A stretch of 64,000 bases of DNA from Cystobasidiopsis lactophilus (taxonomy: Eukaryota > Basidiomycota > Agaricostilbomycetes > Agaricostilbales > Chionosphaeraceae): assembly GCA_001599975.1 (NCBI GenBank), contig BCIO01000005.1, forward strand, positions 2,590,508 through 2,654,507. Reading direction: 5' to 3'. Below the pieces are notes generated by a model that worked only from the letters and a program-made list of their open reading frames with translations, had not been told where the DNA came from and searched no databases. The position numbers were made by a program, and so were the translations under genes. Below, one piece after another: positions 22,374 to 34,805 of the stretch (positions are counted from its first letter, which is position 1; each line of letters starts with the position of its first letter).

Positions 22374-25008
22374 TTAGGCCGAACCAGCAGCCTTCTCCTT
22401 GATCTCTTCAGTGCTTTGTTGTTCAGAGGGTGGCCCGCTGGGCGGATCGCCTTGGGCAAATTTGGAATGTTGACGAAGGCGAGGGCCGTATTTGATTAGT
22501 GCCTGGAGCCAGTTGTTAACAAGGCTCGTGGCCAGATAACAGGACGACCTACAGCAAAGATCGGGATCATGATGATCGAGAGGCCCGCCAGGAGGGAGCA
22601 GCCGCCACCAATTCCTGAAACCATTGATCAGCCGTGCGCAAGCGGTGTGTAGTATGCACGTCGTTACTCACCGAGGACGGTGAAGAAGTGATGGCCGAAT
22701 AATGGGAACACCGCGGCGACGGTGCTTCTCACAGCGTCATTTCCAGCGAGGATCGATCCTTGATATTTCGGGTAGGAAATGGACAGGTAGAGCAAGATGC
22801 ACTGGAACAAAAGGAAGATGCCAGGGAAGCTGTAGCTCAAATTGGTCAAGACCCCGCCGCCAATTATTGCAGCAGTGGACTTACTACAGGGCAGCGCCAA
22901 TTGTCGGGCCAACCCACATCGTCTTCGCGGTCCAGCCGAAGATGAACAAGCTAATTGGAATAAAGAAGGAAGCGAAGAAGGCCAGGATGAGAAAATCCTC
23001 GGCTTTCAGGCCGTGTTTGCGTTGTGCCATTGCCGGTAACATCTTGGCGTTGTAATAGCAGTAGAATGTGAAGGTGATGGCGCCGCTGACGACAAAGCCC
23101 AAGAAGGGCAGGCTCCCGATTGACAGCGAGAATCCGAAGGTTTCGTTAAACACGATTGGGAAGGCCTCAAACCTTTTCACCAGACAAAATCAATATCGTC
23201 TTCTAAATTTCTTCTCAAGGGAAACGCGCTCACCAGAGATAGAAAATGGAATAGGTAAAAGCAAGGTAAACGTTGGCAAAAGCGACGGCCGGTTCCAGCG
23301 AGAGGCGCAACGGGCGCCAGAGCGCAGCCTTGACGAGCTCCATTGGTGGCGTCGAACCTTGCTCGATTTCGGAGATGGAGCGCAGCTTCCTGTTGCCAGT
23401 GAGTTTGCGCAAGCGACGCGCTCGGCGAAGGAGGATGGTGCCTTCGTAGGTCTCGGGCAAAAAGAAGAAAAGCACCAGGAAGCCGAACGCCGAGACCCAA
23501 ATAAGCTCAAACATGGGCCAACGCCAATCTCGATACTGGGCCGCAAAACCGCCGATGACTGATAACGTTGCTCGGATTGGAGCGATGGCAAAACTCGCGA
23601 ACAATTGGTGCTCACCTGGTCCAGACACGGGCCCCAAAACCGCACCAAGCGACCACACGCCAAGCACGTAGCCCAGTTGATGAACCGGCCACATATCGCC
23701 CATCCTGAGCTTGGTCAGCCTGAGAGCAAATCGGGACAGAAAACGACGCACGTAGCACCGCCGGTCCCAAGAGCTGGAGAGCCCGCAAATCCCGTGAGGA
23801 ATCGAAAGGCTAAAATGGTGGGCATATCGAAAGAGAAGATGATGGGGAATTGGAAGATGACGAAAATGAATAACGCGCTGATGTAGACCGGGTTGCGCCC
23901 GATGCGCGGGATTTCTTGGAGTGGCGTCAGGAAGAGCGCACCAAGACCGTATCTGAGGCCCAGATGTAATCAGCCTTAGCACTTGCGTCTAATGAAAGGG
24001 CAGCGCACCCCATCACGAAGAGCGTGAGACCCAGCGTGGCCTGGGTGGGAGTCGCGCCCAAGTCGGCAATCAAGCCCGGCACTGAAGCTGTCCAAATGGC
24101 AGACCCAAGGTAGACGCTGTAGGTGAGCATGACTACCAAAACTGTCGTCCAGCAGCGTCGTCTGAAGGGCTGCTCGTCATTTGTTAGGGTGGCGGTCAGG
24201 GCGAAAGATCACGAGATTGTCACTTGCCCAGTTCCTCGGGTTCTCCGGATCGTCATCCCCTTCCCAAGTCACGACGACATAGTCGTTCTTCCTGATCGCC
24301 TTCTCGATTTCGGACAGCTCTTCTTCGTCGGCCAGCGACTCTTTGCCGGTCAGGGAGGCTGAGGAGGGAGAGGCCACAATGGTTGTTTGTCCGTCGCTTT
24401 GAGGGGCGGATGGGAGAGTTTGGGGCTGGGGACGCTGCTCGGTGGTTCCATTCAGGGTCGATGGGTCGCTTTTGGTCTTTGTGGTGTCGTGCGGAACGTG
24501 GTGATCGCCGCTGAAGGCAAAGGACTTCGAACGACCACGACCAGCGCCTTGGGCTCCGGCCAGCTGATCGCAGATGCCGTCTTCAAACACCAGCTTGTTG
24601 CAGTGAGTGACATTCCTGGTGAAAGTTGGGCGAGTGGCACCGCTGACTGTGGGTCTCTTGGCCAGAGGATCGCCAGCTCCAACAGCAGCAGGATCCTCGC
24701 TCAGGCGGACCTCCTCTTCATGCGGGAGGACCCTCCACAGGGAAGGCACTTCCATGAGAGTGCGAGGAACAGGCGTTTCGGTGCCAGACGATGGCGTCGT
24801 CTGACCCGACTCTTCCTTCTTGAGATACCGCTCTGGCACCACATAGTCGGCGCGCTGGTCATTCCAAGAGAGTATCTTGCCGCCAGACACAGTGTTGCTG
24901 GAGCACACGAAAACAACATTAGAGTGATTCGACAACAAAAAGCCACCCCCATAAAGCTTGCATTATTTGTCCAGCTGTGGACGAGCGGAGCAGTGCGTGC
25001 CACACCAT
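22374..25008 (-). CDS. DHA1-family MFS drug:H+ antiporter, paralogue B
   Basis: Tandem paralogue of the gene at 19395-22163 with the same domain plan: a ~240-residue hydrophilic tail (RADYVVPERYLKK...), DDPENPRNWAS, GSAIWTASVPGLIADLGATPTQATL, TPLQEIPRIGRNPVYI, SLGAVLGPVSGP, FFLPETYEGTILLRR, and a C-terminal end IKEKAAGSA. The start ATG at 25006-25008 joins to the second exon through an intron ending just before 24900 (MQALWG then NTVSGGK). The exon for the NAKMLPAMAQRK loop is continuous where paralogue A has an intron, and so is the SFPGIFLLFQC segment. No ambiguous bases lie in this copy. The pair could have split substrate range or expression; the sequence does not say which. Confidence 0.88.
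24431..24900. repeat. Near-identical tract shared with 21591-22060
   Basis: Partner of the tract in paralogue A. The sharp edges argue for a recent gene-conversion event or cross-assembly of reads between paralogues, not for uniform divergence since duplication. Confidence 0.85.
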
Positions 25009-25382
25009 GATCTTGCCCTATTTCCACGTTATTGCCGCCAAAGAAAAGCACAAGTTTTATAACAGGAATCGTCGCTGTCGAGGGTCAATGGTCGCTGCCC
25101 CTTGAGTTTTGGCTTGGGCCTTCCGCTCCGCTCTGCCGCTCTGACTAGCGGGCTACCACACGTGGTCAATCTTGGTCTTGGCTGCCGGCTGCACCAGTTT
25201 TTCTGGGCCACATTCAAACTTGCCTCCAAACCACCCAGGCCGCTGTACTTGCTCAACACCGGTGATGGGTCCAGACATGCTACTGTGCTCTCCAGAATAC
25301 ACAGATTCCAGCCGCCCCTATCATAAGCAAATAATGCACTCATGCTAGCACGATGGTTTCTCCGGACCATATCCGCGGCCGA
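25009..25382. other. Intergenic: MFS B promoter and DLD 3' end
   Basis: About 370 bp. It contains a CACGTG palindrome at 25159-25164 that matches the one upstream of paralogue A in position. Nothing else was recognised. Confidence 0.4.
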
Positions 25383-28111
25383 TCATGCTATGGTTCGTTT
25401 GCCGTGAGCTGCTTCCGGGAGGATCTTGCCGGGCTGCCAGACAGTGAACGCGTCTTCACTGGCTCAAGAGGAGTACAACAAGGAAATGCTCACGTTCATG
25501 ATGTTTAAGGGATCAATCATGTGCTTGATCTTGCGGAGCACATCGACGGTGCCAGCGCCCAGTTCGGCTTCCAAGTAGGCTGACTTGCCGATGCCAACCT
25601 GAAGTGAAGAAGTGGGTGAGATTCAGCTTTGAGATCACGGCGGTAGAACGTGATGCGCACGCCATGTTCGCCGGTGCCTGGATCGAAGAGCATAGTCAAG
25701 CAAAGTAACGAACTTGTCAAGCCTTGGGCAGACTCACAAGTGCCATCCAAGCGCTGTGCCCTTTCAACCTGTGTTTGGTGCTCATGCTCGTCAGACTCAA
25801 ATTGTAGAGAGTTAGAAGGACAGGGCGCACCATTCGATGCATGACTTCTTTCGCCCGGACCTTTTCCTCCTCATTGCTGAACAGGATCAAAGCGTGAAGG
25901 TTGCCGTCGCCAGCATGGCAGACCAAGGGCGCCACCAGGTTCGATTCGTCCAAATCTTGCTTGACTTCTTTCATCAGAGTCGGGAACTGGCTGATGGGGA
26001 CTGTCGCCGGCCTCATGTTAAAGGCCAGGCCGTCGATAAGAGAGCAACTTCAGACATACCACAGACATCTGTGACGATGCATTTGGAGCCAGGGACTACG
26101 ACAAAGCTCAGAAGAGGAGAGCCGAGTGGTTCAAAGAAATTTGCCACCTACCATAGTCGAGCGCCGACCAGAGCACCACTTTACGAGCCCACCATAGATC
26201 GTGCTTTTCTTTCTCCGACTTGGCAAACACCAACTTGGCGCCCTGATTGTCCGACACAATCTTCGTCGTACGGGCGACGTCGATTTTGATCTGCTCCTCT
26301 GACCCTTGGAACTTGAGGAAGAGCGAAGGCTTCTCCGGCCATAGACGAGCTCCCTCGTTGGCAGCACTTTGCTTGTTGACGGTCTTGATGCAGAGCTGGG
26401 CCCGCAAGGTGAGCTCCTAGTTCTTAAGAAAGGCACTGAAGGAAAACCCACATCATCGAGCAGCTCGATACACTGCAAACCGACGCCCGCCTGGACCAGA
26501 TCCCTCACAGCAGAAGCCGCCGCCTCGACAGTTGGGAAACCTGCAACACCGACGCTGTGCGGCAGCAAGGGCGCCAGCTTGAGCGTGGCTTCCGTCACTA
26601 TCCCAAAAGTCCCTTCACTGCCTATTGTGCTCGTTGTGTATTAGCAACACTTTGGCTTTAGAAGAGGGCAGCAAGGGCCTTACCGATAAATAACCGCCCA
26701 AGGTCAGGTCCCGCCGAGCATTTCCTGTTGAGCGCCGTAATTAGCGAATATCCTAGTAAGGTGGCCCTGGATCCTCACTTAGCCCTCTGCCGTGTCTTGA
26801 TGACTTCCCCAGAAGGGAGAACGATGGTCAAGTTCAGCACATTGTCCCTCATCGTGCCGTACCGAACCGCATCTGACAAAATGTTAATGCTTTGCTGCGA
26901 AGAGTGGCCATAGGAAGTACTCACTGGTTCCACTGCAGCCAGTTCCGATCATTCCACCGATCACTGGAGGGCGTTGCATTAGTATTGTCGACTTGAGCGA
27001 TGGCTACAGCTTACTAGCGCCCTGGTCGCATATAGAAGTTCTTCAGCTTCAGGGTATACCTCCATAACATTCGACTTACCGGACCAGGGTCCTGTCGAGA
27101 TGTTGAGTTTTAGCGGGATTGTGCCAGGGCAGAATGCAAATAACGTACGACTGGGAAGAAAAGACCGGACTCTTGGATTTGGTCATTCAACGAATCATAC
27201 GAGATGCTGAAATATAATGAGCGGGGGCCTTTGTTGAAACGCAGCCAGAGTGTGCGTACCCAGGCTGAACGACTACATCCAAATCGCCAGCTAACCGAAA
27301 AGCTGTGTCAGTGAAGCTCTCTTTCAAAGAGCACAAGGCACATACTGTGCAGCTCGATGATCTCGTTCATGTTCTCTGAGAAGTCCAGAGCAAATGACAA
27401 GCCAGGAGCGGCGACCGGGTCGGCGGCCAAGCCCTCCATCTTTGGAACCGGGTCGCCTGGTTGATAGTCCGGGGCGTAAAAGTGGCCTTCTAGTGATGTA
27501 CCACCTGAGAAAGGAATGAGGGGCACTCGATGCTTCCTGCGTTTGGCTGAGATGAGAATTTGTATCAAAATAAAAGAGGCCTAATGCTTACGCCGCAGTC
27601 TTGACAATATTGACAACGTCTTCTGTCGTCCGCGGATAGAGCACGGCGCCAGGTAAAGCAGCAGGCTTATGATCTGGGGCTCGTTTCCAGTCAGTTTCTG
27701 GCGGCCAAAAATGGCAGCAATTCGAAGCGCACAACACCAGTCCGACGAGCCGTGGCTCTCCAACAAATGCCCGTCTTTCGAAATGCAGTCCTCTGGCAGG
27801 AGGTCTTGGATCTCTTTCAAAGCAGCATCAAAGTCCTTCTGGGTCGGAGGGCGAGGAACTCCTTCTGCTGCTGTTGAACCGACCGATCCACCAGCGGCAA
27901 ACTGAAAGAGCCCAGCGCCAACCATACCGGCCACTACGCTGAGCAGCCAGGAGAACGGCTTCTTGCCATTGGCAGCAACAGGGGCAGCAGCAACCGGGGC
28001 AGTGGCATAGGATCTCGCTGCAAGTCGAGCTTTCGGAAAGCGGGGTGGTGCATGAGTGCTCTTCCTGAGCAAGGGCGCGGCCTGTCGGCGCACTACAGAA
28101 TTGGCCTGCAT
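25383..28111 (-). CDS. DLD1: Mitochondrial D-lactate dehydrogenase (cytochrome), FAD-linked
   Basis: FAD enzyme that oxidises D-lactate to pyruvate and passes electrons to cytochrome c at the inner mitochondrial membrane. The N-terminus ([18 protein letters not shown], many Arg and Ser, no acidic residues) is a good matrix-targeting sequence, followed by a hydrophobic segment ([19 protein letters not shown]) that fits an inner-membrane sorting anchor. The VAO/PCMH FAD-binding domain shows [11 protein letters not shown], the DLDVVVQPG region, [17 protein letters not shown] and [16 protein letters not shown]. The C-terminal oxidase domain shows [25 protein letters not shown] and GEHGVGIGK (split by an intron), ending with [17 protein letters not shown]. 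It has at least ten introns, dense in the middle (26400-27600). It could also be read as a D-2-hydroxyglutarate dehydrogenase relative, but DLD is the better match. Confidence 0.92.
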
Positions 28112-28250
28112 AATTTAGAAAACTGGCTGGCTGTCCCAGGAAGAGAGGCGCTTTGTCAGGCAGCGTGAACCCCCGTGGCTAATTTGCTTCGCTTCCGGCC
28201 GCCACCAAGCTCAGCTCGCCATTGAAATAGTCGCTTCGGCATCGACAGGG

Positions 28251-29947
28251 ATGGATCTGAGTGGGCTGAGCGAGGAGCTCAAGCTCAGCGTGCTCTCCTT
28301 CTTGCCCAATGCCTCGGATCTGGCCAGCGTCGCCAGGCTCAACTCACGGTGGAATCGCCTCTCGCTCGATGAAGGGGTGCGTCAATGCCTGGCCTGCCTT
28401 TGTCTGATCGCCGTCCGATCTGACACGCCGTGGTATTGATACAGATCTGGAAGAGGCTGTTCCAGCGCCACTACCCTAACAGCAAGTCGCTGCCAGAGCA
28501 GAATAACTGGCGCAATTTGTTCCGGCTGCAGACCAACTGGAAGCAAGGGCGCGCCAGCAACAGCTTTCAAGTGTCGCTGAGGAGCAGCATACTGGCAGAG
28601 CCTCCTCCACCGACCTCGTTTGACGATAAGCCGGCTCAGCCAGAAGGGGAGGCGGACTGGCCGAGTCCTGATGTGCTCGTCGCCTTCCACGGTCCGCACC
28701 TATTCTCAGCCGCGCGCACAGTGGAGGCAGAGCACCCGATCCCGCCTGTGCGGCTAGAGCGCATGCACACCAACGGCACGTCGGTCCTGCTGGGCGAGCT
28801 GTACTCGCAGTCGGTCCTCGACTACTACAGCTCGCGGCCACACCTCTTCGACAGCCCGCACTTCTCCTTGCGCATCACCGAGCTCCGGATCGACGAAGCG
28901 CTGTCCATCTCGAGGGACACGCTGAGGCTGGCCGTCTTCTACTCCACCGGCCAGTTCGCGCTCTTTCAGATCGAGTTCTCTTCGCCCACCGAGTTCACCT
29001 TGGTGGAAGAATACGCTCGGACGGCCGTGGCGCCCGATCCCATCATCTCAGCACGATACTTCTGCCCCATCTTAATAACGCTCACCCAGTCGTCCACCCT
29101 CAGCTTCTACCTGGCCCGCAAGTCTGAGGCCGAGCCGACAAAGTTTAACCTCGTCCTCTCTCACCCCGCTCTTCGCTCCGACCTGGTGTGGAACCCAACT
29201 GTGCTCACATTGAAGCGGTTGGGCAAGCACAAGTTCAAGGCGTCGTTCGTGTTTTCCACTCCCTTCTTCGGCTTGCCCTCGTCCTGGACCATCGGCATCC
29301 AAGAGTTCCACCTCTCCATCCCCAAGGACGCTTTTTCAGAAGAAGGCATGAAGGTCGAGACCTTCTCGGCTACCTGCATCCCTCAGGGCAGCAACGTCGC
29401 GCCTCTAATCACCGCCATCCACCAGTCGGATCAGTACATCGTCACATCCCGGCTCGATAATACAATAGACCTCCACGAGGTGGTGCCTCTGCTAAGTGCA
29501 AGTGGAGTGCGCAGCCTGGCGCTGCGGCACCGGCGGACGCTGTTCGGGCACTCCTGCTCCGTCAAGAGCATCATGCTACAAGGGGCGCGCTGCGTTTCGG
29601 GTGGTCGGGACGGCAAGCTTCGGGTGTGGGACATCCAGCAGAGATCAGCTTTTGATGCCGGGGTGGAGGTCACAGAGTCGAAAGAAGAGGGGGAAGAGCC
29701 ATGGCCACGGTTCACAAATGTGGCCCAACTCGAATCACAAGCCGAGGAGCCAAGTGCTGTCGAGTGGCTAGGGTGAGTCAATGCTGCCTGCGCCTCAACT
29801 TATCGACTGATGCTGACATTGTTTTGGTGGCGCAGGTTCGATGACGAAAAGATTGTGCTTCTCGAGTCTCCCAGATCAGCTTCCCGCACCGACAGCAGCA
29901 GACGAGCGCCCGCGATAGATCGAGTCAAAGTGTTATCCTTTACATAG
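28251..29947 (+). CDS. F-box protein with a WD-like C-terminus
   Basis: Likely substrate adaptor of an SCF ubiquitin ligase. The F-box is at the N-terminus (LSEELKLSVLSFLPNASDL...VARLNSRWNRLS), and the first intron (donor at about 28377) splits it before IWKRLFQRHYP. The middle is a beta-rich region. Near the C-terminus a WD40-type repeat is clear: LFGHSCSVKSIMLQGARCVSGGRDGKLRVWDI. A second intron (29773-29835) precedes a short last exon ending VKVLSFT. This looks like a degenerate WD40 propeller with one canonical blade. The start is the first Met before the F-box. Divergent from the D-lactate dehydrogenase gene, 139 bp apart. Confidence 0.8.
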
Positions 29948-30078
29948 ATCCAGCTTTCCTACAGGCAAACCTATTGAATGGAGCTTGTTGTAACCCTAAG
30001 CATCTCCATATCGTTCATGTGTATCCTCGTCCAAGAGTTCGTGTAATTGTATAATACAACGCGGCGGCCTGCTTGAGC

Positions 30079-31893
30079 CTAGTTGTGACGCGCGCGCTTG
30101 TTGGGAGAGCCAGTCAAGTTGTTGAAGATGATATCGTCGTCGTCCGAATGGGCCGCGACGGCTTCGGCCATGCCGGCTGGGATCTGCGAGGAGGACGCCG
30201 AGGGTTCGGGGAGTTCGGTGAGCGTTGGCACGGGTTCGGTGAGCGAGGTGTTGCCATCTTGCCTGAGCGAGCCTTCCAAGAGGTCGTCCGGGTTGGGGTC
30301 GACGGTGGCTCGGCTGGGCATGACGTCGGAGGGGCGCTTGTAGCGACGGTTGGGCGCGACTTGATGGGAGGCGTTGTTGGGGTCGTAGAATTCGCAGTGG
30401 GAGCGGCCGCCGCGTCCCTTGCAGGTGAAGCTTTGGCAGATGACGCAGGAGCGAGGGGCCCTCCTCTTGACGTCCAACGATTCCGTTACACTTCCTTCAG
30501 CTCCTTCGCCCGGCACCATGACATCAGGGGCCTCGCCATTGTCGGGGGCAGACGAAGGGCCGGCGACGGGGCTTTCGGAAGTCGAGCCGGTGATCAGCGA
30601 ACGCTTGATGACGGGACGGGCGGGGACCAGCCGCTCGTAGACGACAAAATCTGCAATCCAAGGTCAATCTAAAGCTTGGGCAGCGAAGGGCAGCACGGCT
30701 CACAAGCAGCAAGTTGACCATCGCCTTTGTATGCGGTGGGGTCCAAGGGGCCGTAGAGGATCGGTTCGGTGACACCCTCGCCGTTAGTCTTTGGGCCATA
30801 AGTATAAGGGCCAAGGATAGAGTTGGGCTTGCTCTTGATGAACGAGTTGGGCACGCCCAAGCCACCATTGAGTTGATTCATGATGGCGTTATGGACCTCG
30901 TGCGGGTGGCCGATCTGGGCGAGCTGGCCTGGTGGCAGCTTGAGGAAAGCGGCGAAAGTGGGATCGGACAGGTCCAACTGGGCGGGATCGAAGGCTGGGA
31001 CAGTATGCGCCTCGCCCGCTCCGGAAGGGCCGGCCATCGCGGACGAGCTTTGGCCCTGTGAACAATGACATCGCTTTGAGCGATCCGCGGACAGCTCATG
31101 CACCATCTTCCCACCTCAAGACCAACAGAGTCGCCCGCCAGTGCCGGATCAAGGGAGAAGCCGAGCATGTCATTGATGGTGTGGTCCTCCATTGAAGAAT
31201 CGCCAGGTACATTCTGAGGCAGGATGGCGACATAGTCTTCACCGATGGGCGGCAAATAGTCAGACGGTTGGACGTTGAGGTTGTGGTTGACGGGTGGCGG
31301 AGGCGGGGCCGGCTTCTCGGGCTTGGGTCGGGGCGCGTCTCGAGCAGCCAAATCCTCCTTGGTGTAGGTCACAGTGTTGCCGTTCTCCACCACGAAGGTG
31401 ACGGACTTCAGCTGCTTGGGATTGAACTCCTCGTGATTGCCGACCGTGAGACCTAGTGCCATCCGGCTCAGGCCTTTCACCCGAAGCGTGGGAGAAACTG
31501 GAAGACGCACGACTGAACAATTGGGCGACTCGTTGCAGCTCCGTGGGATTGGCCGCCTCTGGCAAAGAGCCATCCTTCTTGCGGCGACCAGCGCCCGACC
31601 GTGCGCCTCCTGGCAACCAAATTGTGAGCGGGACGGGTTTGCAACAGCGTACTTGGGACGAACCGGCGCTGTAGTAAGGCCAACTAGTCAGTTTGTGCGT
31701 GGGCAGGACCCCAATGGGCAGAGAAGTAAACACACCCGTGCGATTCCTTGTTCTTGCTGCCTGGACAAAAGACGTCGGCCTTTCAGGGGTGCACTGGCGA
31801 GCTTGATACTTAAGAGCTCACCTGCAGCCCGCGTTAGCTGCTGACACAAGGGTAGAAGCAGGCTGAGACCTCACCTTTAGGCCTGCCCACCAT
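30079..31893 (-). CDS. AT-hook protein with C-terminal Cys-rich zinc-like motif
   Basis: A probable nuclear DNA-binding protein. The first exon is only 19 nt (31893-31875) and joins a small second exon to give MVGRPKGSKNKESHG, an AT-hook core (GRPKGSK). Then come a basic segment (GARSGAGRRKKDGS), a conserved-looking block (GLTVGNHEEFNPKQLKSVTFVVENG), a Pro-rich linker and SDYLPPIGEDYVAILPQNVPG. Towards the C-terminus a compact Cys motif appears, SCVICQSFTCKGRGGRSHC, with four cysteines that could bind zinc. The last segment is acidic and ends SPNKRARHN. No named family was recognised, and the target is unknown. Exon joins in the middle are supported by frame. Confidence 0.7.
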
Positions 31894-32609
31894 CTTTATG
31901 TCCTATCGAGCGCAATGGGGGCACTAAGGTCAAAGTTGATTTAATATGGCGACTCGGGAGGGTCGCTTGAGGCTCGGGCGGCTTCTGAACCCTCGCTGGA
32001 TTGCTCCAATGAGCCTGGATAAGGTCCTACGCGCAAGGTATTGCCGTTGCAGGGCAGGAGCCCCTGCGAGGAGGGTCCTCCAAAAAATTTCTCAACTTGT
32101 GGTGCAAACTTCAATCTAACTCCTGCTCTTAAGCCATGCTCTTTGCCCTTCTGACTCTCTCCCTTTGAGCTCTCGAACCTCCTTAAAAACATCAAATGCC
32201 AATGTCTTCTCGATGAAATTGCTGTTTTTGCACGTCTGCAGCATGAACGCCACTGCTTGCCTCGGGCTCGCGCTCCAAGAACGGATCGAGTTCTCGCGCA
32301 TGGACTGAGCAAACTTATCTCCTTGCTAAAGCCTGCTATGATATATACACTCGCCAGGCCCAATCGTGGCCCATTAAATTTAGCAAGTCTGGTGGATCTT
32401 GCCGGGCGCCGCCGCTGTTTGGCGGCAAACGATGATGCATGGCCTCGGCCCACGTCTTTTGGAATTGGGTTGCACATGCTCCGCACCTATTATAGACTGA
32501 TGATAAGCCAACCGCGGATAGTAATGTCCCGACCGACTCAAAGATTGGCGCGCCATGCTCTCCCGACAATGCCCCTTGTCCTCGATTTGTCCCATCAGTC
32601 TCCCCCAGC
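31894..32609. other. Intergenic region, divergent promoters
   Basis: About 715 bp between the AT-hook gene and the second permease. One TGATAA motif lies at about 32502 and an AT-rich stretch (TATGATATATAC) at about 32337. No gene was recognised. Confidence 0.35.
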
Positions 32610-34654
32610 ATGCTCACTGTTGTAGATCCCAAGCCTGGCTACGATGAGGACAAGAACGCAGCGGCGTCTTACAGCCAGCCCGCTGAGCTCGAGGGCACGA
32701 AGAACTTGACCGATGATGAGATCCGCCTTGCCCAGATGGGCCACGTCCAAGAGCTGCCCAGGCACTTTGGCACTTTTGCACTCATTGGCATGGCTTCCAG
32801 CATCACTGGTGAGTGTCTGAGTTTTATCCTTGACTTTGTAAAGCTGTTGTTTATGTCCCATCGTTTTTCCCAGTGAGCTGGACCGGCTTGGGCCTTGGAC
32901 TTCTCAACGAGATCAACGCTGGTGGCCCTGCTAGCGTTATCTATGGCTTCATGCTTTGTACTATCGCTCAGCTCTTCGTCGGCGCTACCCTCTCCGAGCT
33001 CGTCTCGGCATACCCGGTGGAAGGTGGGTGTTGAAAGTGTAGGGCTGCTGGCTTCTGAAGCTCATCGTTGTTCCATTCCCACATGGTAGGAGGGATGTAT
33101 CACTGGGCAGCTGCTGTCGCGCCCAAGAAATATAAGGCGCCTTTGTGAGTTTCTGCCCCTCACGTCCAAATACAACCTATTAATGGCTCGATGTTGTGTA
33201 GCGCATGGGCAGCTGGCTGGAACTCTTGGGTCGGCTGGACTTTCACAGCGGCATCGACCAACTTGATCTGTTCCCAAGCCTTCATGGCGTTCATCGCCCT
33301 TTTCAGAGAAGACTTTGTCGTTCAACGCTGGCAAGTGTTCGTCGTCTTCCAGGTCATCAACATCATCGCAACATCCTTGATCTGCCTGGGCAACAAGGGC
33401 ATGCCCTACATGACGTCGAGTGAGCGCTTTCTTCGATCCAAGTGCTCGCCTTTCTGACCTCGGCTGCTCGCAAAGTCTCCGTTTGCTTTGAACAGCTCGG
33501 TTGGATCACAATCACCATCGTTTGCTTCGCCATGGCTCCCAAGCTCAATTCAAGCAAGTTTGTTTGGGCCACCTTCATCAACAACACGGGTTGGAAGAAT
33601 AATGGCATCGTGTTCCTTACCGGCCTCGTCAACCCTCTCTTCGCTATCACCGGATTTGACGGCATCAGTCGTAAGTTCCGCATCGTTCTATACAGAACAG
33701 ACCCCAAATTGATCGCGGGACACGCTCCAGACATTGCGGAAGAAATCCCGAACGCCTCCGTCAATGCGCCAAAGGGCATCTTCGCCTCCATCGGCTTTGC
33801 ATTTGTAAGACGTTGTCATTATACGACTGTGCGCGCTAGAACCTTGCTGAATGACCTGTCCGTTTCATCCAGGTCTCGGGGATGTTCTTCCTCTGCGCCC
33901 TCTTCTACAGCTTGCAAGATCTGGATGCGGTGGCTGCATCCACAACAGGAGTCCCAGTGGCCGAGATCTTCAGGCAAGCAACTGGGTCGAACGGAGGGGG
34001 ATTTGGGTTGCTGTTCATCCTCTGGCTGGCCGTCTTCCCTTCGCTGTTCGCGACTTACCTCGCCATGTCAAGAATCACCTGGTCGTTCTCTCGTGACAAC
34101 GCTTTGCCGTTTTCTGGCTTCTTCAAAGTCATCAGCCCTCGCTTCACCGCCCCGGTCCGCGCCACCTGCATGTGCTCGACCTTGATCGCGGCGATCGGGT
34201 GCATCTACTTGGGCTCTTCGACGGCCTTTGGCGCCATCCTGGCGTCTTCTGTTAACCTCATCAACTTGTCCTACTTGCCATCGTTCCTCGGCCTGGTCTT
34301 GACCAAGCGCTACTACCTCGAGAAAGCGCCCTTCCAGCTCCCCTTCTTAGCCGGCATGTTTGTCAACACTGTCGCGTCCTGCTGGGTCATCTTTCAGGTC
34401 GTCTTCTTTTCCTTTCCTTTCTACATGCCCGCCACTGTGCAGAATATGAACTACAAGTCAGTGCTCTCGCTTCATATAGGTGCTGTGACTGACGAGTTTT
34501 CTGCACTAGCTCGGTGGTCATCGTATCTATCCTGCTCCTGGAATTCATCTTCTACTGGTTCAAGAGGGAGACTTTCGCAGCGCCCATGGTGGCTCGCGTG
34601 ACGCAAGACCATACAGCCGAAATGGTGGCGAGCGGAAAGATTGCAGCTTCATGA
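32610..34654 (+). CDS. APC-superfamily permease (choline / GABA / amino acid type)
   Basis: Membrane transporter of the fungal ACT group (Hnm1/Uga4-like). The hydrophilic N-terminus (MLTVVDPKPGYDEDKNAAAS) leads to LAQMGHVQELPRHFGTFALIGMASSITVSWTGLG, typical for this group. Next are ATLSELVSAYPVEGGMYHWAA, APFAWAAGWNSWVGWTF, VFLTGLVNPLFAITGFDGISH(I)AEEIPNASVNAPKGI (the conserved acidic-NA-PKGI loop), LAMSRITWSFSRDNALPFS and a run of C-terminal helices to FIFYWFKRETFAAP. Introns fall near 32811, 33024, 33145, 33419, 33670, 33805 and 34458. The reading frame ends at TGA 34652-34654 after GKIAAS. Substrate is not decided; it differs clearly from the permease at 6 kb. Confidence 0.87.
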
Positions 34655-34805
34655 GATGTATCTGTAGTGGAACGGCTGTATTTATATAACAATAGCATCC
34701 TGTACTTCTTGGAGTAAAGCAACGTTTGCGAGACCTAGAACTTCGCCACCGCACGACTGGCTCCAAGGCGCAAAAATCGCCTTTTCGTCCCTGCCACCAT
34801 CTCCT

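Noticed and set aside
19395-25008. Tandem MFS repeat considered as a mobile element
   Set aside because: The repeat unit is a whole multi-exon gene with promoter, with no terminal repeats or target duplications. It is a plain tandem gene duplication.
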